Source: Ahaetulla prasina (taxonomy: Eukaryota; Chordata; Lepidosauria; Squamata; Colubridae). Taken from it: a DNA stretch of 64,000 nucleotides. Each line of letters opens with the position of its first letter. The first letter of the stretch is position 1. A model generated the notes under the pieces. The model did no database searches, was not told the origin of the DNA, and saw only the letters and a program-made list of their open reading frames with translations. This document shows, piece after piece, positions 23,204 through 35,151 of this stretch. A program made the translations under genes and the position numbers. The DNA is taken from contig NC_080543.1 of NCBI RefSeq assembly GCF_028640845.1, positions 93,485,825-93,549,824 on the forward strand. Reading direction: 5' to 3'.

Positions 23204-23691
23204 GTGAGTATTCAATTTTGAGAGTGATACCTATTCAAAAGCTAAAACTGATAGTATAAGCAAGGCCTACAAAATAGCATTGTGGGATGTTTTATTAATA
23301 ATTCCTGAGCCTGGCTCCAATTTTGAGGAGATCATTGGTAAGGTGCTTTTCAGATTTTGCCTCTTCCTATTTCAATATGGAATAATGAAAGAAATGTTAC
23401 TGAACACAAATAGCAATAAAGGAGAAATATTGGTAATAATCTTATTTGCTTATTTGTTTTTTCTTTAATACCGGTAGTATTCCCCTGAACATTCTATTGG
23501 AATATAATTTAAAAATAAAAGATTAGAAAGCATAATAGAGAAGAAAACAATGTTTATGCTCTATTGTAAACTCTATATTTTCCCCATGCCATTCTCTAAT
23601 ACCAAGAATACAGCAAAGAGTATATTTCTACCTGTGCACTTTTGTGGAAAGGATAGGAAAAATAGCAGTGGCTCGGCAGCAATGAAGTAGA

Positions 23692-23790
23692 GCAGGGGCC
23701 ACCCCAACCCCTGGTCTGTGGCCTAGTACCGGTCTGCACCCCATTCGGAACTGGGCCATGGAAGAGGTGGGCATTTTAGGGAATCATGAT
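23692..23790 (+). mobile_element. hAT-like left-end fragment in intron 5
   Basis: CAGGGGCCACCCCAACCCCT then GGTCTGTGGCCTAGTACCGG resembles the left end of the family seen at 47964 and 63732. No right end or TSD found. It lies 106 bp upstream of exon 6. Confidence 0.5.
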
Positions 23791-23896
23791 TAAAAAGTGT
23801 TTGTTCTTTGTAGTTATTTTTTCAATAGAAACAACTTTAGGGAGAGTTTATTTAAGAACTTGTTAACTGAAATACAATTATTGAATGTATCCCCAG

Positions 23897-23969
23897 ATTT
23901 TGTTTAGTATTCATCCTGAAAACAGAACATCTTGGCAGATGCTGGCTGTTTCACCTGTGGACATTTACA
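23897..23969 (+). CDS. OCA2: OCA2 exon 6: end of span 1 and start of luminal loop
   Basis: The 73-bp exon starts after ccccag and ends A|gtatcc, leaving one base that forms a Thr codon with exon 7. It encodes ILFSIHPENRTSWQMLAVSP then VDIY, against vertebrate [24 protein letters not shown]: same length, same Trp and SP anchors. NRT is an N-glycosylation sequon not present at that place in the human protein as I recall it. The acceptor tract is poor in pyrimidines (ttgaatgtatccccag) and the donor is weak, but phase, length and homology agree. Confidence 0.9.
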
Positions 23970-25175
23970 GTATCCTTTACCTGTTACCTTTTTGGAAAAC
24001 ACAACAGCAGAATAGTGTAGAGCCAAGTTGCTGACAATAGGCCAATTCAAAAACCTGCTTGATATTTAAAGACTTTTATTTTGTTTGCTCAATTAAATAT
24101 TGAGAATGATTTCTTTCTTTAGAGATTCTGATAGTAAGTACTTCACTGTTTTTAAAATCAATAATTAATATATTTGCAAAACTGTTTTCTAAGATCACTA
24201 TCCAAGTGGTATTGAAGATCAGATTTCATATCTCCTTTAGCTTCTCCCTGAAATGTTTCTTTCAGAAATATAACCATCATAGATTGCCTAATACCTTTGG
24301 ATGAAACCAAATGTTCAGTTTTAAATTAAAATGTACCTTGTGCTTTATATACAGCTATAACTGTCACCCAGCAATGATGCATGGAATGCAGAATGTCCAT
24401 TGTGAACTACTCTATGGCATTTCTGACCTGTTCTCTTCCAAATGCAGTTTGGGACTTGAAGTCCCATTATTTCTATCAGAACATTGGCTTGGGATACTAT
24501 ATCAGGGAGGCAACAGATTGAGAAAGGCTTTCAGAGTAGTGATCCATGTTCAGCAACATAGGGTCAGATGCTGTAAACAGCATGCTTGGCATAGCATTTT
24601 GTTGACCTGTGATGGATGCTTTTTCATTTTTTATTGACTTGGCTTTGTAGCTTGAGTTGTGAATTTTAGAAGAAATTCCAGATGGTGTGAATTCCAGAAA
24701 AAGTTCAGCATAGCAATAAGAGCAACACTTGGATGGAGTGCATAGAACAGAACTACCATTACAAAGCAGTGAGAGATGTTAGGTAAAGTGAACTGATATA
24801 TATTTTGAAGGCTAGGTGAGAACGTGGAATAGAATTGGCAGTACATGAAGTAACATGTTCTGCATCTCTGCAACGAACTCATGTCAACGATGCTGTATTA
24901 CGTATCTTTATTTTGGGTTTGGGTTGACAGAAGATGCTTCACAGGGTACTTTATATAAATTGTCCTTCTTTCATTTTGTTTTTCTCTCACTTATTGGTAA
25001 TGGTAGCCTGCTGTGGTATGCAATTGATAAAGGCCTACTGTGCTTCATCAGAACAAGAATCTGATCATTTTAAACATCCTCATTTGTAATAAAATAGTTT
25101 TCCTCCTGCTAAAGATTGACTTTTAGGCTGGCCTCTTTCCCTAATCCAGTGAGTCTCCCTAAACTCAAGGATGTT
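23970..25175. other. Intron 6, first part; nothing recognised
   Basis: No repeat structure or exon-like segment in phase seen. Confidence 0.4.
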
Positions 25176-25179
25176 CTTG

Positions 25180-25260
25180 TTCTCTCTCTCTCTCTCTCTC
25201 TCCCTCCCTCCCTCCCTCCCTCCCACTCCCTCCCTCCCTCCCTCCCTCACACACACACAC
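25180..25260. repeat. Compound microsatellite (CT)n-(CCCT)n-(AC)n
   Basis: Direct reading: CT dinucleotides, then TCCC tetranucleotides, then AC dinucleotides. The open frames crossing it in two registers are artefacts. Confidence 0.97.
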
Positions 25261-26114
25261 CTGGCTTTGGATGCTTGGTTGGGAAAATCAAGAAAAGTGG
25301 AGAGTGTGAATGTTGTGCATGAACGACATGTGAAGGTTATCTCAGAGATCTTGCTGATAGATATTTGCTGAACTCCTCTCCTCTCCTCTCTTCCCCTCCC
25401 CCTTCCCTAGTACTGTAAGAAGTTGATAAAATATTTGAAGAGTGATGAATCTGACAGCTTCAAATGATCTTGTTTCCTCTTCTTCTTTACCCTTTATTGT
25501 TTTACCTTGCTTGGCTATTTCCCTAATGTACAATTGGTGTCCTGCTAAGATGGATTGGCTGTTATTGTTAGATATTAAACCAGAGAAATTATATCCTTCC
25601 TAATATCATCAACCCCCTTGACCATGCTGTAACTAATGGGAATTTTTCATGTCTATTAAGATTTGCTCTTAAACTTTATTGATGAGTTTGCTCACACTGG
25701 CAAAGATTCAAATTAAATAGCTTTAGTGTAACATTCCAAAACAGTAAGGTTGCTGTTCCTTTTCCTTGGTGATTTATTGACTTAAAAGATCAAAAGCTTG
25801 ACAATGGAAAGCATTTGTATAGACAGTCTTTTGTTTGAGACCAGAAGCTTTTGCTAGGCATATTATTTGAAAAGAATTTCCAGATATCTATATCTAAGGA
25901 GGTGGACAGTTCCTAATATAACTTGAGACTATTCCATTTTGGGAAAAAACATGGAGATCATGAAAACAGTTTGAGTTACATTGGGCGCTTTCTACAGCAG
26001 GAATGCCAATTATATCAACAACCAGCTTTCATCTAACACCGTCCAAGGAACATGAGCAAGGTATCTAAGAAGCTATGGGAAAGGGTGGAATCAACTTCCT
26101 TAAGTCCTTATTTA

Positions 26115-26462
26115 GCAAATTTAAAGAAAAGGAGATGATATCGTAGCACTATTCCAGTATTTGAGGGGCTGCCACAAAGAAGAGGGGGTCAACTTATTTT
26201 CCAAAGCACCAGAGAGCAGGACAGTAAACAATGAATGGAAACTAATCAAGGAGAGAAGCAACCTGGAATTAAGGAGAAACTTCCTAACAGTGAGGACAAT
26301 TAACCAATGGAACAGCTTGCCTTCAGAAGTTTGGGTGCTTCATCACTGGAGGTTTGTAAGAAGAGACTGAACAGCCACTTGTCTGAAGTGGTTTAGAGTC
26401 TCCTGCTTGAGCAGGGGGTTGGTTCAGAAGACCTCCAAGATCTATTCCAGCTCTATTCTGAC
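26115..26462 (+). mobile_element. CR1 LINE 3' end
   Basis: Encodes GCHKEEGVNLFSKAPESRTV, NNEWKLIKERSNLELRRNFL and TVRTINQWNSLPSEV, then a frameshift and the CR1 tail. About 80-85% alike by eye to the copy at 19290-19636. 5'-truncated. Confidence 0.9.
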
Positions 26463-27146
26463 TTAAAAGTGGCCTCTTTCTACAGTGATTCTTATCAAGC
26501 CAAACTATATTAAGTATCTGGAAAGCTTCTGTGTTTGAACTAGGAAGGTTGACAAAAACATTAAGATGGTAGCTGATCTCTGTATCCCATGTAAAATACT
26601 GTTACTGAATCAGGATATTTGACCAATTAAAATGATCTCTGACAGCATTCCAGCAATATGAAGGATCAGTATCTGAGAGATATTTCTGGGAAATTACCTT
26701 CATTCCCCTCCCCACCTTTAATTGGACAAATTTTTATATTTTATTGTTTATGGTTACCAAACAAACTATTCTAGTTTTCATAGATTTAAAATCATCACCA
26801 GTGTCACAAGCTTTGGGTAAGTGGCTTAAATGTCTCTTACCCCAATGAAACAAACAACTTGAATTGTTTTAAATTACTTTCTCTACTTTGTCATTCATTA
26901 CTACACTTTCCTTCATGCTGTGTTCCTAATAACTTCAGTTGTATGCAGAATTATAATGTGTAATACAGACAAATGGAGGACAAAGAGATGAAACAATCAA
27001 ATTGTCATTTTACAGATTCTATTGGAGAAAACTGCCCTTTGTTTTTCCACTTACGGTGGACTAATGATAAATATTTTATTATTACTGAATATGCATCCTA
27101 TAGATAAATTGTTTATTGTGATAACAATGTCAGTCTACTTACCAAA

Positions 27147-27632
27147 GAATTGTGTTCTCTTCGCTGATGATGTTAAACTATTTAACACTACCAACAATAC
27201 GGCTACCATTCAAAAAGACTTTGACTTTGCGTCGGAATGGTCAAAAACTTGGCAACTCCAAATCTTAACCAGCAAATGCTCTGTCTTACACATTGGAAAA
27301 AAGAATCAGAACACTAAATACAAGTTCGATGGACATTACCTTGTTGATGACCCTCATCCTGTTAAAGACCTTGGAGTTTTCATATCAAATGATCTAAGTG
27401 CCAAAGCCCACTGCAACTAATCGCAAAAAAGGCTTTAAGAGTTGTAAACTTAATCTTGCGTAACTTCTTCTCCAGAAACACTAGACTACTAACCAGAGCA
27501 TATAAAACATTTGCTAGACCAATTCTTGAATATAGCTTGCCTGTCTGGAACCCATACTTCATTTCTAAGAGGTCTGTAAGGGGCATGCATAAGAGCACAA
27601 GAGTGCCTACCTCCACAAAAGTGGAACCTATG
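27147..27632 (+). mobile_element. CR1/L3-like LINE reverse-transcriptase fragment
   Basis: CVLFADDVKLFNTTNN carries the FADD catalytic motif of non-LTR reverse transcriptases, followed by SKTWQLQI, KCSVLHIGKKN and PVKDLGVFISNDL. After a frameshift near 27416 comes RNFFSRNTRLLTRAYKTFAR and PILEYSLPVWNP. The C-terminal part is deleted: coding jumps straight into the GGGGCATGCATAAGAGCACA 3' end. Dead. Confidence 0.9.
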
Positions 27633-27639
27633 CACATTT

Positions 27640-28453
27640 ATACTTAAATATGCAAATTTCTGCATAGGGAAATATAGTCACGAAATCCTTTTATAGAATT
27701 GTATTGCAGATACATTGAGAGAAGTACAGCCTTTAGTGATATTATTCAATTGAATTGAACATTTATACCCATAAATATTATGACTAGCCTTCTAAATACC
27801 TAAAATTTGGGAGACATTCCACTTCATCTCATCTCCACTAATGTTTAGTTTAATAACCGAAAGCTGAAAAACACTGGCTCAATTGCATGGAATCATGGAT
27901 AAAAACCTGTATAAGACTTTCCAATGAACATGTGAAACCTGAAGGGATAGAAAATCATGCATAATTCTCTCTTCTTATACTTTCCTTCATCCATTGAAGG
28001 GCTTAAAGGCATTAAAATATCCCAGCATTGCTGTAAAAGCCTACAGAAAAATACAAAATGCAAAAGCACAATACCATTAGAGTATTAGTCTTCATACTCC
28101 AAAACACAACTTTTGAAGACATAATTATAATTCAACATGAGCAAGAAATATGTCAGCGAACACTTTCACACATAAGCATCACATTTGCTGATCTTTAAAG
28201 ACTTCACATGGTGCAGTTTTGAAAGTTGCCAAGAACTTCCTCATTTGGATAACTCTTTTGAGGGGGGGGGGTTGCTTCAATGTTAGAAAATCTTCTGTCA
28301 CATATTTTGACTGGATAGCCAGTGCAAATTGTTTGTATAGACTTGGCAGGTCAAAAGTTTACTTAAGGAGTGAATTATAACCTAATGATTATGCCATCTA
28401 CCTCTTCTGGTTTGTAACATTATGTATTCAGAGAGAGAAGGGAATTTCTATAG
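27640..28453. other. Intron 6 sequence; G-run at 28261
   Basis: A ten-base G run lies near 28261-28271. Nothing else recognised. Confidence 0.4.
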
Positions 28454-28455
28454 TA

Positions 28456-30829
28456 CCATGTTTTCCCCAAAACTAGACCTATCCTGAAAATAAGCCCTTG
28501 TGAAGGGAGGTGGGCATGGAGGAAGAGTGGGTGCAGCTGAAGGAGGTGGATGTGGGCAACACAAAGTGAGTTTCTGGCAGTAGCCACAGGCAAGCAGAGG
28601 GACGGAGTGGGCGGGCATGTCAGATGTTTAAATTGCCCAAACAGGTTAGACCCAAGGGCAGAAAATAAAACACTGCAAAAAAAAAAAAAGTAACTAAAGG
28701 GAGGGTGTTCTACCTGACTTCTGGGTATACTGATTCAGAAGCCCACAAAAATTGAAGGCCTGAGTCGAAGCTGTAATCCCCCCACACCAGCCGAGGAAGG
28801 GGCAATGAAGCTAGAGGAGAAAACTTATTCCTCCCCCATCCTCCAGGCTGGGAACAGCCAACAACCACCCACCCAACCACGTGTCCCCTCACAAAAAAAG
28901 GCAGCGACCCCTCAGGCGGTGCTTAGCATGATGGTTTCTTCCCTTCCCTGATAACCTCATGGAGGCTTGGCCACTTCCCGCCCCACCAATATGACTCCAG
29001 TGGTCAAGTCTGTGCATGGGAGAGTGGCATGGTACAACTTGGCATAGTGGTGGGATCAGCAATGTGGGTAAAGTGCCACCATGACCTTGGCATGGACCTG
29101 ACTCCGCCCATTAATTGCGGCCCCATGGATTGGCTGAACCAACGAGGGCCAGGAGCTGCCTCTCATTCCATCTCTCCAGAAACCTGGCGGTGTTTCTGGC
29201 ACCAGGCAACCTCGCAGCCAAGGGCCTCTCTCTTCTGCAGTTCACCTTGTGGCTCTGGCCCATGGCTCTGGCCCATACCACCTTGTGGCTCTGGCCCATA
29301 CCACCAGGCCAGAGGCTCGGGTCTTTCTCAGGCTGCCATACAATGAGGCAGAAGGCTGTGCGGCATGTCAGGATCGTCTGCTTCCCCTGTGCCTTTGCCG
29401 GGCTGCTGGGCCTGTTGCATCTGCTGCTGTTAGCCTTGTGGGGAGAGTTGGCCCAGATCTACGACCTATGGAGAACCTCCCCTGCTGTTGGCCTGCCAGG
29501 GTCCCTTTGCCAGTAGTCTCCAGTGGAGCCAGGCCTCCTTGCCTGCTGTCACCTTCAGGCTGGGCCCATCCCCTGCCTGTGTGGCTTCGGCAGGCAGGAC
29601 TTCCATGGTGGACTTGCAGTGGGACAGACAGACAGAGGAGGCAGGGGGAAATCATGTCTTCTTCCTTTGCACTCCAGAAGCCTATCTTTCCTGGCCACCG
29701 AACCCCCACCTGCACCCCTGCACTGGGAAAATGAACAAGATGCACAACTCAGTGTTATGCCATGTAATGCAAGCAAGCCAGGCAAAGCAATCAGAGGCCT
29801 TGGAAATCCACTGCAGGAGCAACCCAGCCAAGAACAGTGTGGCCAGGAGGGTGAAGATCCTCTGTAAGGTCAGCAGCAGCAGGTGCCGCTGCTGGTACAG
29901 GATGGGGGTTGGTTGGCGGACGCTGCAGAAGCCTCCAGCCTTGCAATCCTGCATGGGGAAGGAGGAGGTTTCTCTGGAGCTGCAGCAAAGCACTGCACCA
30001 GGTGGCCTCTGCCCCAGAGACCCCACCCTCTCCATCCAGGATCATCCCTGGAGCCAAGAGGGTCGGGGTGGGTTTCTTACCATGGCTTGCATTGCCCGGC
30101 ATACTGGTAGCATTGATTGCACATCTTGCTCACCTTTCCAGCACAGAGATGGGGTTGGGGGCTCAAGGAAGATGGGGTTTTGGGGCACAAAGGAAAGGGT
30201 GATCTCCCTCCCTCCTCTGTCCATCTGTCCCACTGCAGGGCTCCTGCCTGCCAAATCCACATAGGGCAGGGGAGAGGTGGAGCCAAAAGACAATGGCAGA
30301 TGACGTGGCATGGTTCCACTGGCAACTGCTAGTGAAGGGGCTATGGCAGGCCAGCAGTGGGGGAAGGTGCTCTGGAGGTCATAGATCTGGGCTGACTTGC
30401 CCTGTGCCAGGAAGGAGCAGCCCAGTAGGGTGGCCAAGAGCAGCATGGCCAGGAGGGAGAAGAGCCCCCATGAGGCCAGCAGCATCAGGTACAGCTGGCC
30501 CAGCAGCTGGGCAGAGGCATGGGGGAGGGGGAGGGGGAGGTGATCCCGGCATACTCCATGACCTTCTGCCTCTTTGTAGCAGCAGCCTGAGCAAGACCTG
30601 AGCTCCAGCGTCCCAGCAGCAGCAAGGCCAGCAGGCAGGTCTGCGGGCAAGCAGATAATGAGACAGAGAGGGCCAGCTCGGCAGTAGCAGCACTCCCATT
30701 CCCACCAGTCCCTGCACTTGCCACCTCCTGTACATGAAAAAAAAATAAGACACCCCCAAAATAAGCCCTACTGCTTATTTTGGAGCCGAAAAGAAAATAA
30801 GATTGGGTCTTATTTTCAGGAAAATATGG
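28456..30829. mobile_element. GC-rich, TA-flanked foldback element (non-autonomous DNA transposon)
   Basis: Ends CCATGTTTTCCCCAAAACTA and (reversed) CCATATTTTCCTGAAAATAA match 19/24 over the first 24 bases and are flanked by TA, as in Tc1/mariner elements. The 2.37-kb interior is far GC-richer than the intron. Its halves are diverged inverted copies: 29321-29358 pairs with 30561-30600, 29453-29498 with 30345-30392, and 29619-29650 with 30211-30235, around a centre near 29925. A third copy of one segment (29828-29902) is a direct repeat of 30432-30493. Many overlapping open frames result from low stop frequency. No transposase is recognised. Confidence 0.72.
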
Positions 30830-30831
30830 TA

Positions 30832-33638
30832 TATAGGTTTGCCATTCTAAGAGAAGGAGCTGATTGGCTTTGGAAGGGTTTTGATAGTATACTGTTGTTT
30901 TTTCTCTCTCTTTTTGTTATCAACTCTGTTGCTATTTCCAGCTTTACACTTCATTCCTATAAGGGTTTCTATATTTGCTGTTACATAACTTTGGTGCTGG
31001 CTTTATAGTTTACATATATATTTTAATTTCATCTGTTTTAGTATTGATAGCAAGTTAAAAGTTGGTCATAAATTAAAACCACCATTTTAGTGTACCAATC
31101 CATGGCATGCAAATTGGAACTGGAAACAAATGGGGTGGTACTGAGCTTACATTCTCATGATCCTCTGGTTGAATTTTTTTTCCTAAAAGTCATCCTCCAC
31201 CTTGGATGACTACAGACCTTTGTACTGCCATTCTAATACAGTTTTTTTTTTATATATTCAAAGGGTTTTCATCTTATGTGCCATTTCCTTTGGGGCTACT
31301 AGATTATTTTTAGGGGTTTTGTATAACGATTAGCATACTGTGATCCTAAATTCATGCTTCAACAATTTTTGCTGACATTTTAAAAAGAATTTGCTGAAGT
31401 TGTTGTAATTGGATTTCTTGCTTTTGTCTTCCACTTTCAACATTAAAAAATAGATTTGTTCATAGCTTATCATCCTGCCACATCCTGTTTCCCTAAGTAT
31501 TCAGGCTCCTCTAGAGAAGTTCAAAGAACAGAATAGCAAAATACAGAAAGTAAAACAGAAAGGCAATAAAATAGCAAGAAATAATAAAACACTAAAGTAC
31601 AAAAAAGTGCTGTGAATTATGAAATAAACCAGCTAACCAAAATTCAAACTAGCAGATCATAGAGAAGTATGTGATTTATTCCTAGCTTGGTGGTTCATAT
31701 TACCTGCACAAGATGCTTACTTGAAAATTAATTCTTGACTTTTTCTGAATGTGTTGAAAAGTTTCTTGAATTGTGACTAAAGATTAAAGACAGACAAATA
31801 GATAAGCAAGCAAATTAAGTAATAGTTAAACAGATGCTTAATGGATAGATTTTAAAGGTAAAGTCTCCTCTGAGTCAAACTCATCTTCTGGTGATATATA
31901 CCCAAAGTCAAAATACCTCTGAGTCAAACTGAGAGGTATACCAGAAATATAACATTTATACAAGAGGTATAATTTTTATACCAGGTCAAAATAGCTCTGA
32001 GTCAAACTCATCTTCTGGACATATTTATACAGTTTTCTTAGCAACAGGATGGAAGTGATTCTGACAGATAAATTTATCAGATTTGATTGTTCCCACATCC
32101 AATGATTTTGAATCTGAGATACTTCCCATAGCTTCTCTAAAAAATGCTGAGAATATTGATATTTTAACAGAACAGAACTACTTGGCTCTCTCACCTATCT
32201 GTACCTGCCAGATTGATTGAATAAATTCAGTTTGGCCATGTCTGAAGCGGCCATGCTGAATTGTATCTGTCTGTTTATGAAAGCTATGTTGGTAATTCAA
32301 GACTACATGTTTGAACAAAAAATAATTAAAACTCAAATTTTTGTGAGACATTCACTGAAAGCCCTTTGTTTCAACAGAACAACCTTTGCCATCTATATTC
32401 TTGTCTTGTTTATGGAGGAACTCTGCACATTGGATAATTTTGAATTTATAAAAATGGAGCAAATGAAATGAATACCTGAAATATATAACAGTATATGAAA
32501 AAGCTACACACATTATGATAATTTTTCAGAAGTTGAAGACAATAAAAGGAGATGAAGAATTGGGGTTTCTTCTCAATAGAAGGAACTGAAATATTAAGAA
32601 AATGATTAGAGAATGAGAAAGAAATATTATTGAGGAAATAATCCACAATGTCAATATAGTATTTGAGGAAAGAAAGTTCAGGAAAGTAAGAGGAAAAAGT
32701 ATCTGAAATAAATGGGGAATGAGCACAGAGTGGGGAATGGTCTTCAGGAATACATATGTCAAAATGCCCCTAGATGGATATCCCAGGGAGCAAATAATCC
32801 AAGACTTTAGTTCTAGATCTATTTTAAGCCATTAAAACAACATTTTGAATATTAAATTTAATTGCTAAAATGCTCTGTTCAGTAGGTCAATTGCATTTCT
32901 TGTCTGAACTGACACACAACCATAAGTATTCTGGTTAAGCATTTCAAATGAAGCTGTAACAATTACACATTGGCCACTTTGTTCTATATTAATATATTGT
33001 GAAATGAGTTCCATTTTTATCTTCAATAATTTGAAGAATTTTTATAATGGCTTCTGAATATGCCATTTGTGTAATTACAGAGTATATTTTAGTCATATTG
33101 TGAACAAGGAAGCAGCTATAATTATGTGCACCTGAAGCTTCTTGTGGATACAAATTATGGCTATATTATAAAATTGGCTACAGGCTGTCAAAGTATTTTG
33201 AGCTGCTAGGTTAATTAATACAGGTCAGCAAACCTTTTGAACCACAATTCAAAGAGTCAAGATCTGAAGTGCACTGTAAACAAATCAACCTGGAAATTAT
33301 AGCAGTCATTTAAAACTTCAATATTTTAAAAGTTGCAGACAGTTATGAAAACAAATGTATAATATTCTGATTATGTTTGTGTAGCAATATTATATGTCTA
33401 CTTTTGTAGACAGCTGAAGGCAGTGTAATGTCTGGTCTATTTGGAAAGCATATACAGTATAACAATAGTGAGGATTTTTTAAAAAATATACTTGTAGGAT
33501 GTCTAGATCTTTAAAATCCAATTCTTATTTTTAAGATGTCTCTGTCATATAGATAGATGGATGTAAAGAAGATTGGTTTTGAAAATCTAGATCTAGATCT
33601 AGAGTTAGATCTATCATAAACAGAGATTCTACAAGTGC
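30832..33638. other. Intron 6 sequence; one small unexplained repeat cluster
   Basis: Mostly unremarkable. At 31868, 31917 and 31995 the motif CTCTGAGTCAAACT recurs; two copies extend to CTCATCTTCTGG and two share the upstream GTCAAAATA. No gene seen. Confidence 0.45.
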
Positions 33639-33712
33639 ATCTCTCTCTCTCTCTCTTTCTCTCCCTCCCTCTGTCTCTCTCGCTTTCCCTCCCTCTCTCT
33701 CTCTGTCCTCTA
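33639..33712. repeat. CT-rich microsatellite
   Basis: Interrupted (CT)n/(CCCT)n tract read directly. Preceded by short overlapping TCTAGA repeats near 33586-33602. Confidence 0.9.
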
Positions 33713-34634
33713 CCTGTATCGCTTTATCATCTATCTACTGTGTATCTATATGGATTGTGATTGAGGATGTAATAATTTTTATCAATTTTTGATGCCACCT
33801 TTTGCTGCACAACTTTTTGATATATTGTGCCAGGTTGCATATGGATCTGACCCTAGTATGGGAAGTTGCCATGTCAACACCCAGTACCTATTCAGTATGT
33901 TGTATTGAAACCACTTGGGAACTTTGGGAAACAACCCTGCAACTTCTGTGTGCCAGAAAATATATACAAGAATGATGAAAAAACCAATGTTGTCAAGGAA
34001 TACTTGGGACAGTCATAACAACATATGGTTCTATATGTGCTTATCCCATTTTTTGGGACATGAAGAAGAAACTAACATGTTGTCCAAAGTATTCCATGAA
34101 TATGCAGGGTAGAGAAAAATGGAATTTAGAGGAAGAATATTTTTTGTTATTTATCATAGTCCCATCTTCTCCAACTGCAGTAAGGTCTTTGTCAGACTGT
34201 TTCTAAGCTAAGTCTCTCCCGCCAATGATTTCCTGATATCAAGGGAATCTAGATCTTTCAATCTTATAAGTAAAATGAGGAAGAAGGAAGACAAACCACA
34301 TTTTCTCCTGAGGAAGTTTCTTTCTTTTTTCTCTTTCCTTTTTAACAATGGTTACTTCCATTCATCAGAGATGAGTTAATAAAATTTTAGGCAGAGCGCT
34401 CTTCAAAGAGACATGTTCTTTAAATCTCTGAAATAGTAGTTTCCTGTTTTTGAATTAATTATATTAACTATATAAAGTTACAGGGACAGTAAAAAGTCAG
34501 ATCACATTAGAATGAGGAAAAGGGATAATACCATGATTAGTTTTTTATGGTGGCATCAGAAAACTCATAACTTAGAAGATCATAGGTCTTTCAATTATAG
34601 AAAAATGTGAAGTCCTTAACTGTCTTTCTATCAG

Positions 34635-34783
34635 CTGTGAACTTTAGCAGTTTCAGTGATTCTGCTCTTTTAAAGGTAGAACTGGGAGGGCCCTTTGTAA
34701 CCGAGCGACAACCAAAAGATTATATTGTAGTTCAAATTGGACAAATAGAAGACTCCAGTCCTAACAGGAGACTTCAACAGCAA
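34635..34783 (+). CDS. OCA2: OCA2 exon 7: luminal loop
   Basis: Acceptor tgtctttctatcag, donor CAA|gtaaga (strong). The 149-bp exon begins with two bases of a codon shared with exon 6 and ends in phase 0. It encodes VNFSSFSDSALLKVELGGPF and YIVVQIGQIEDSSPNRRLQQQ, matching vertebrate VNLSSHVDSTLLQVDLAG and HIVVELTQ...RRPQQ. The NFS sequon corresponds to a conserved luminal glycosylation site. A hAT miniature element begins only 75 bp downstream of the donor. Confidence 0.96.
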
Positions 34784-34858
34784 GTAAGACTTTAAAAATT
34801 TGAATCTTCTCTCCCCCCCCACCACTTACAGATCTGCTCATAATCCTATCAGGCAATA

Positions 34859-35151
34859 CAGTGGTGGAATTCAATTTTTTTTTCTACCGGTTCTGTGGGC
34901 GTGGCTTGGTGGGTGTAGTGTGGCTTGGTGGGCGTGGCAGGTAAGGATAGTGCAAAATCTCCATTCCTACCCCATTCCAGGGAAAGGATACTGAAAAATA
35001 CCCATTCCCTCCCCACTCCTGGGGGAAGGATATTGCAAAATCTCCATTTCCACCCCACTCTGGGGCCAGCCAGAGGTGGTATTTGCCAGTTCTCTGAATT
35101 ACTCAAAATTTCCACTGCTAGTTCTCCAGAACCTGCTGAATAGCACCCCTG
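34859..35151 (+). mobile_element. hAT miniature element (CAGxGGTGAAATTCA family) after exon 7
   Basis: Start CAGTGGTGGAATTCAATTTT, end GCTGAATAGCACCCCTG, perfect 8-bp TSD AGGCAATA (34851-34858 and 35152-35159). The 293-bp body carries three diverged GGAAGGATA(C/T)TG units. Same family as 37748 and 50335. Confidence 0.92.

Noticed and set aside
27022..27420. 132-residue open frame as a gene
   Set aside because: It is a CR1/L3-like reverse-transcriptase fragment (FADD motif) with an unrelated N-terminus and a frameshift at its end.
29029..30650. Cluster of long overlapping open frames on both strands as a gene
   Set aside because: All lie in a GC-rich foldback element with few stops by composition; the frames disagree between repeat copies and no start, splice or domain evidence supports a gene.
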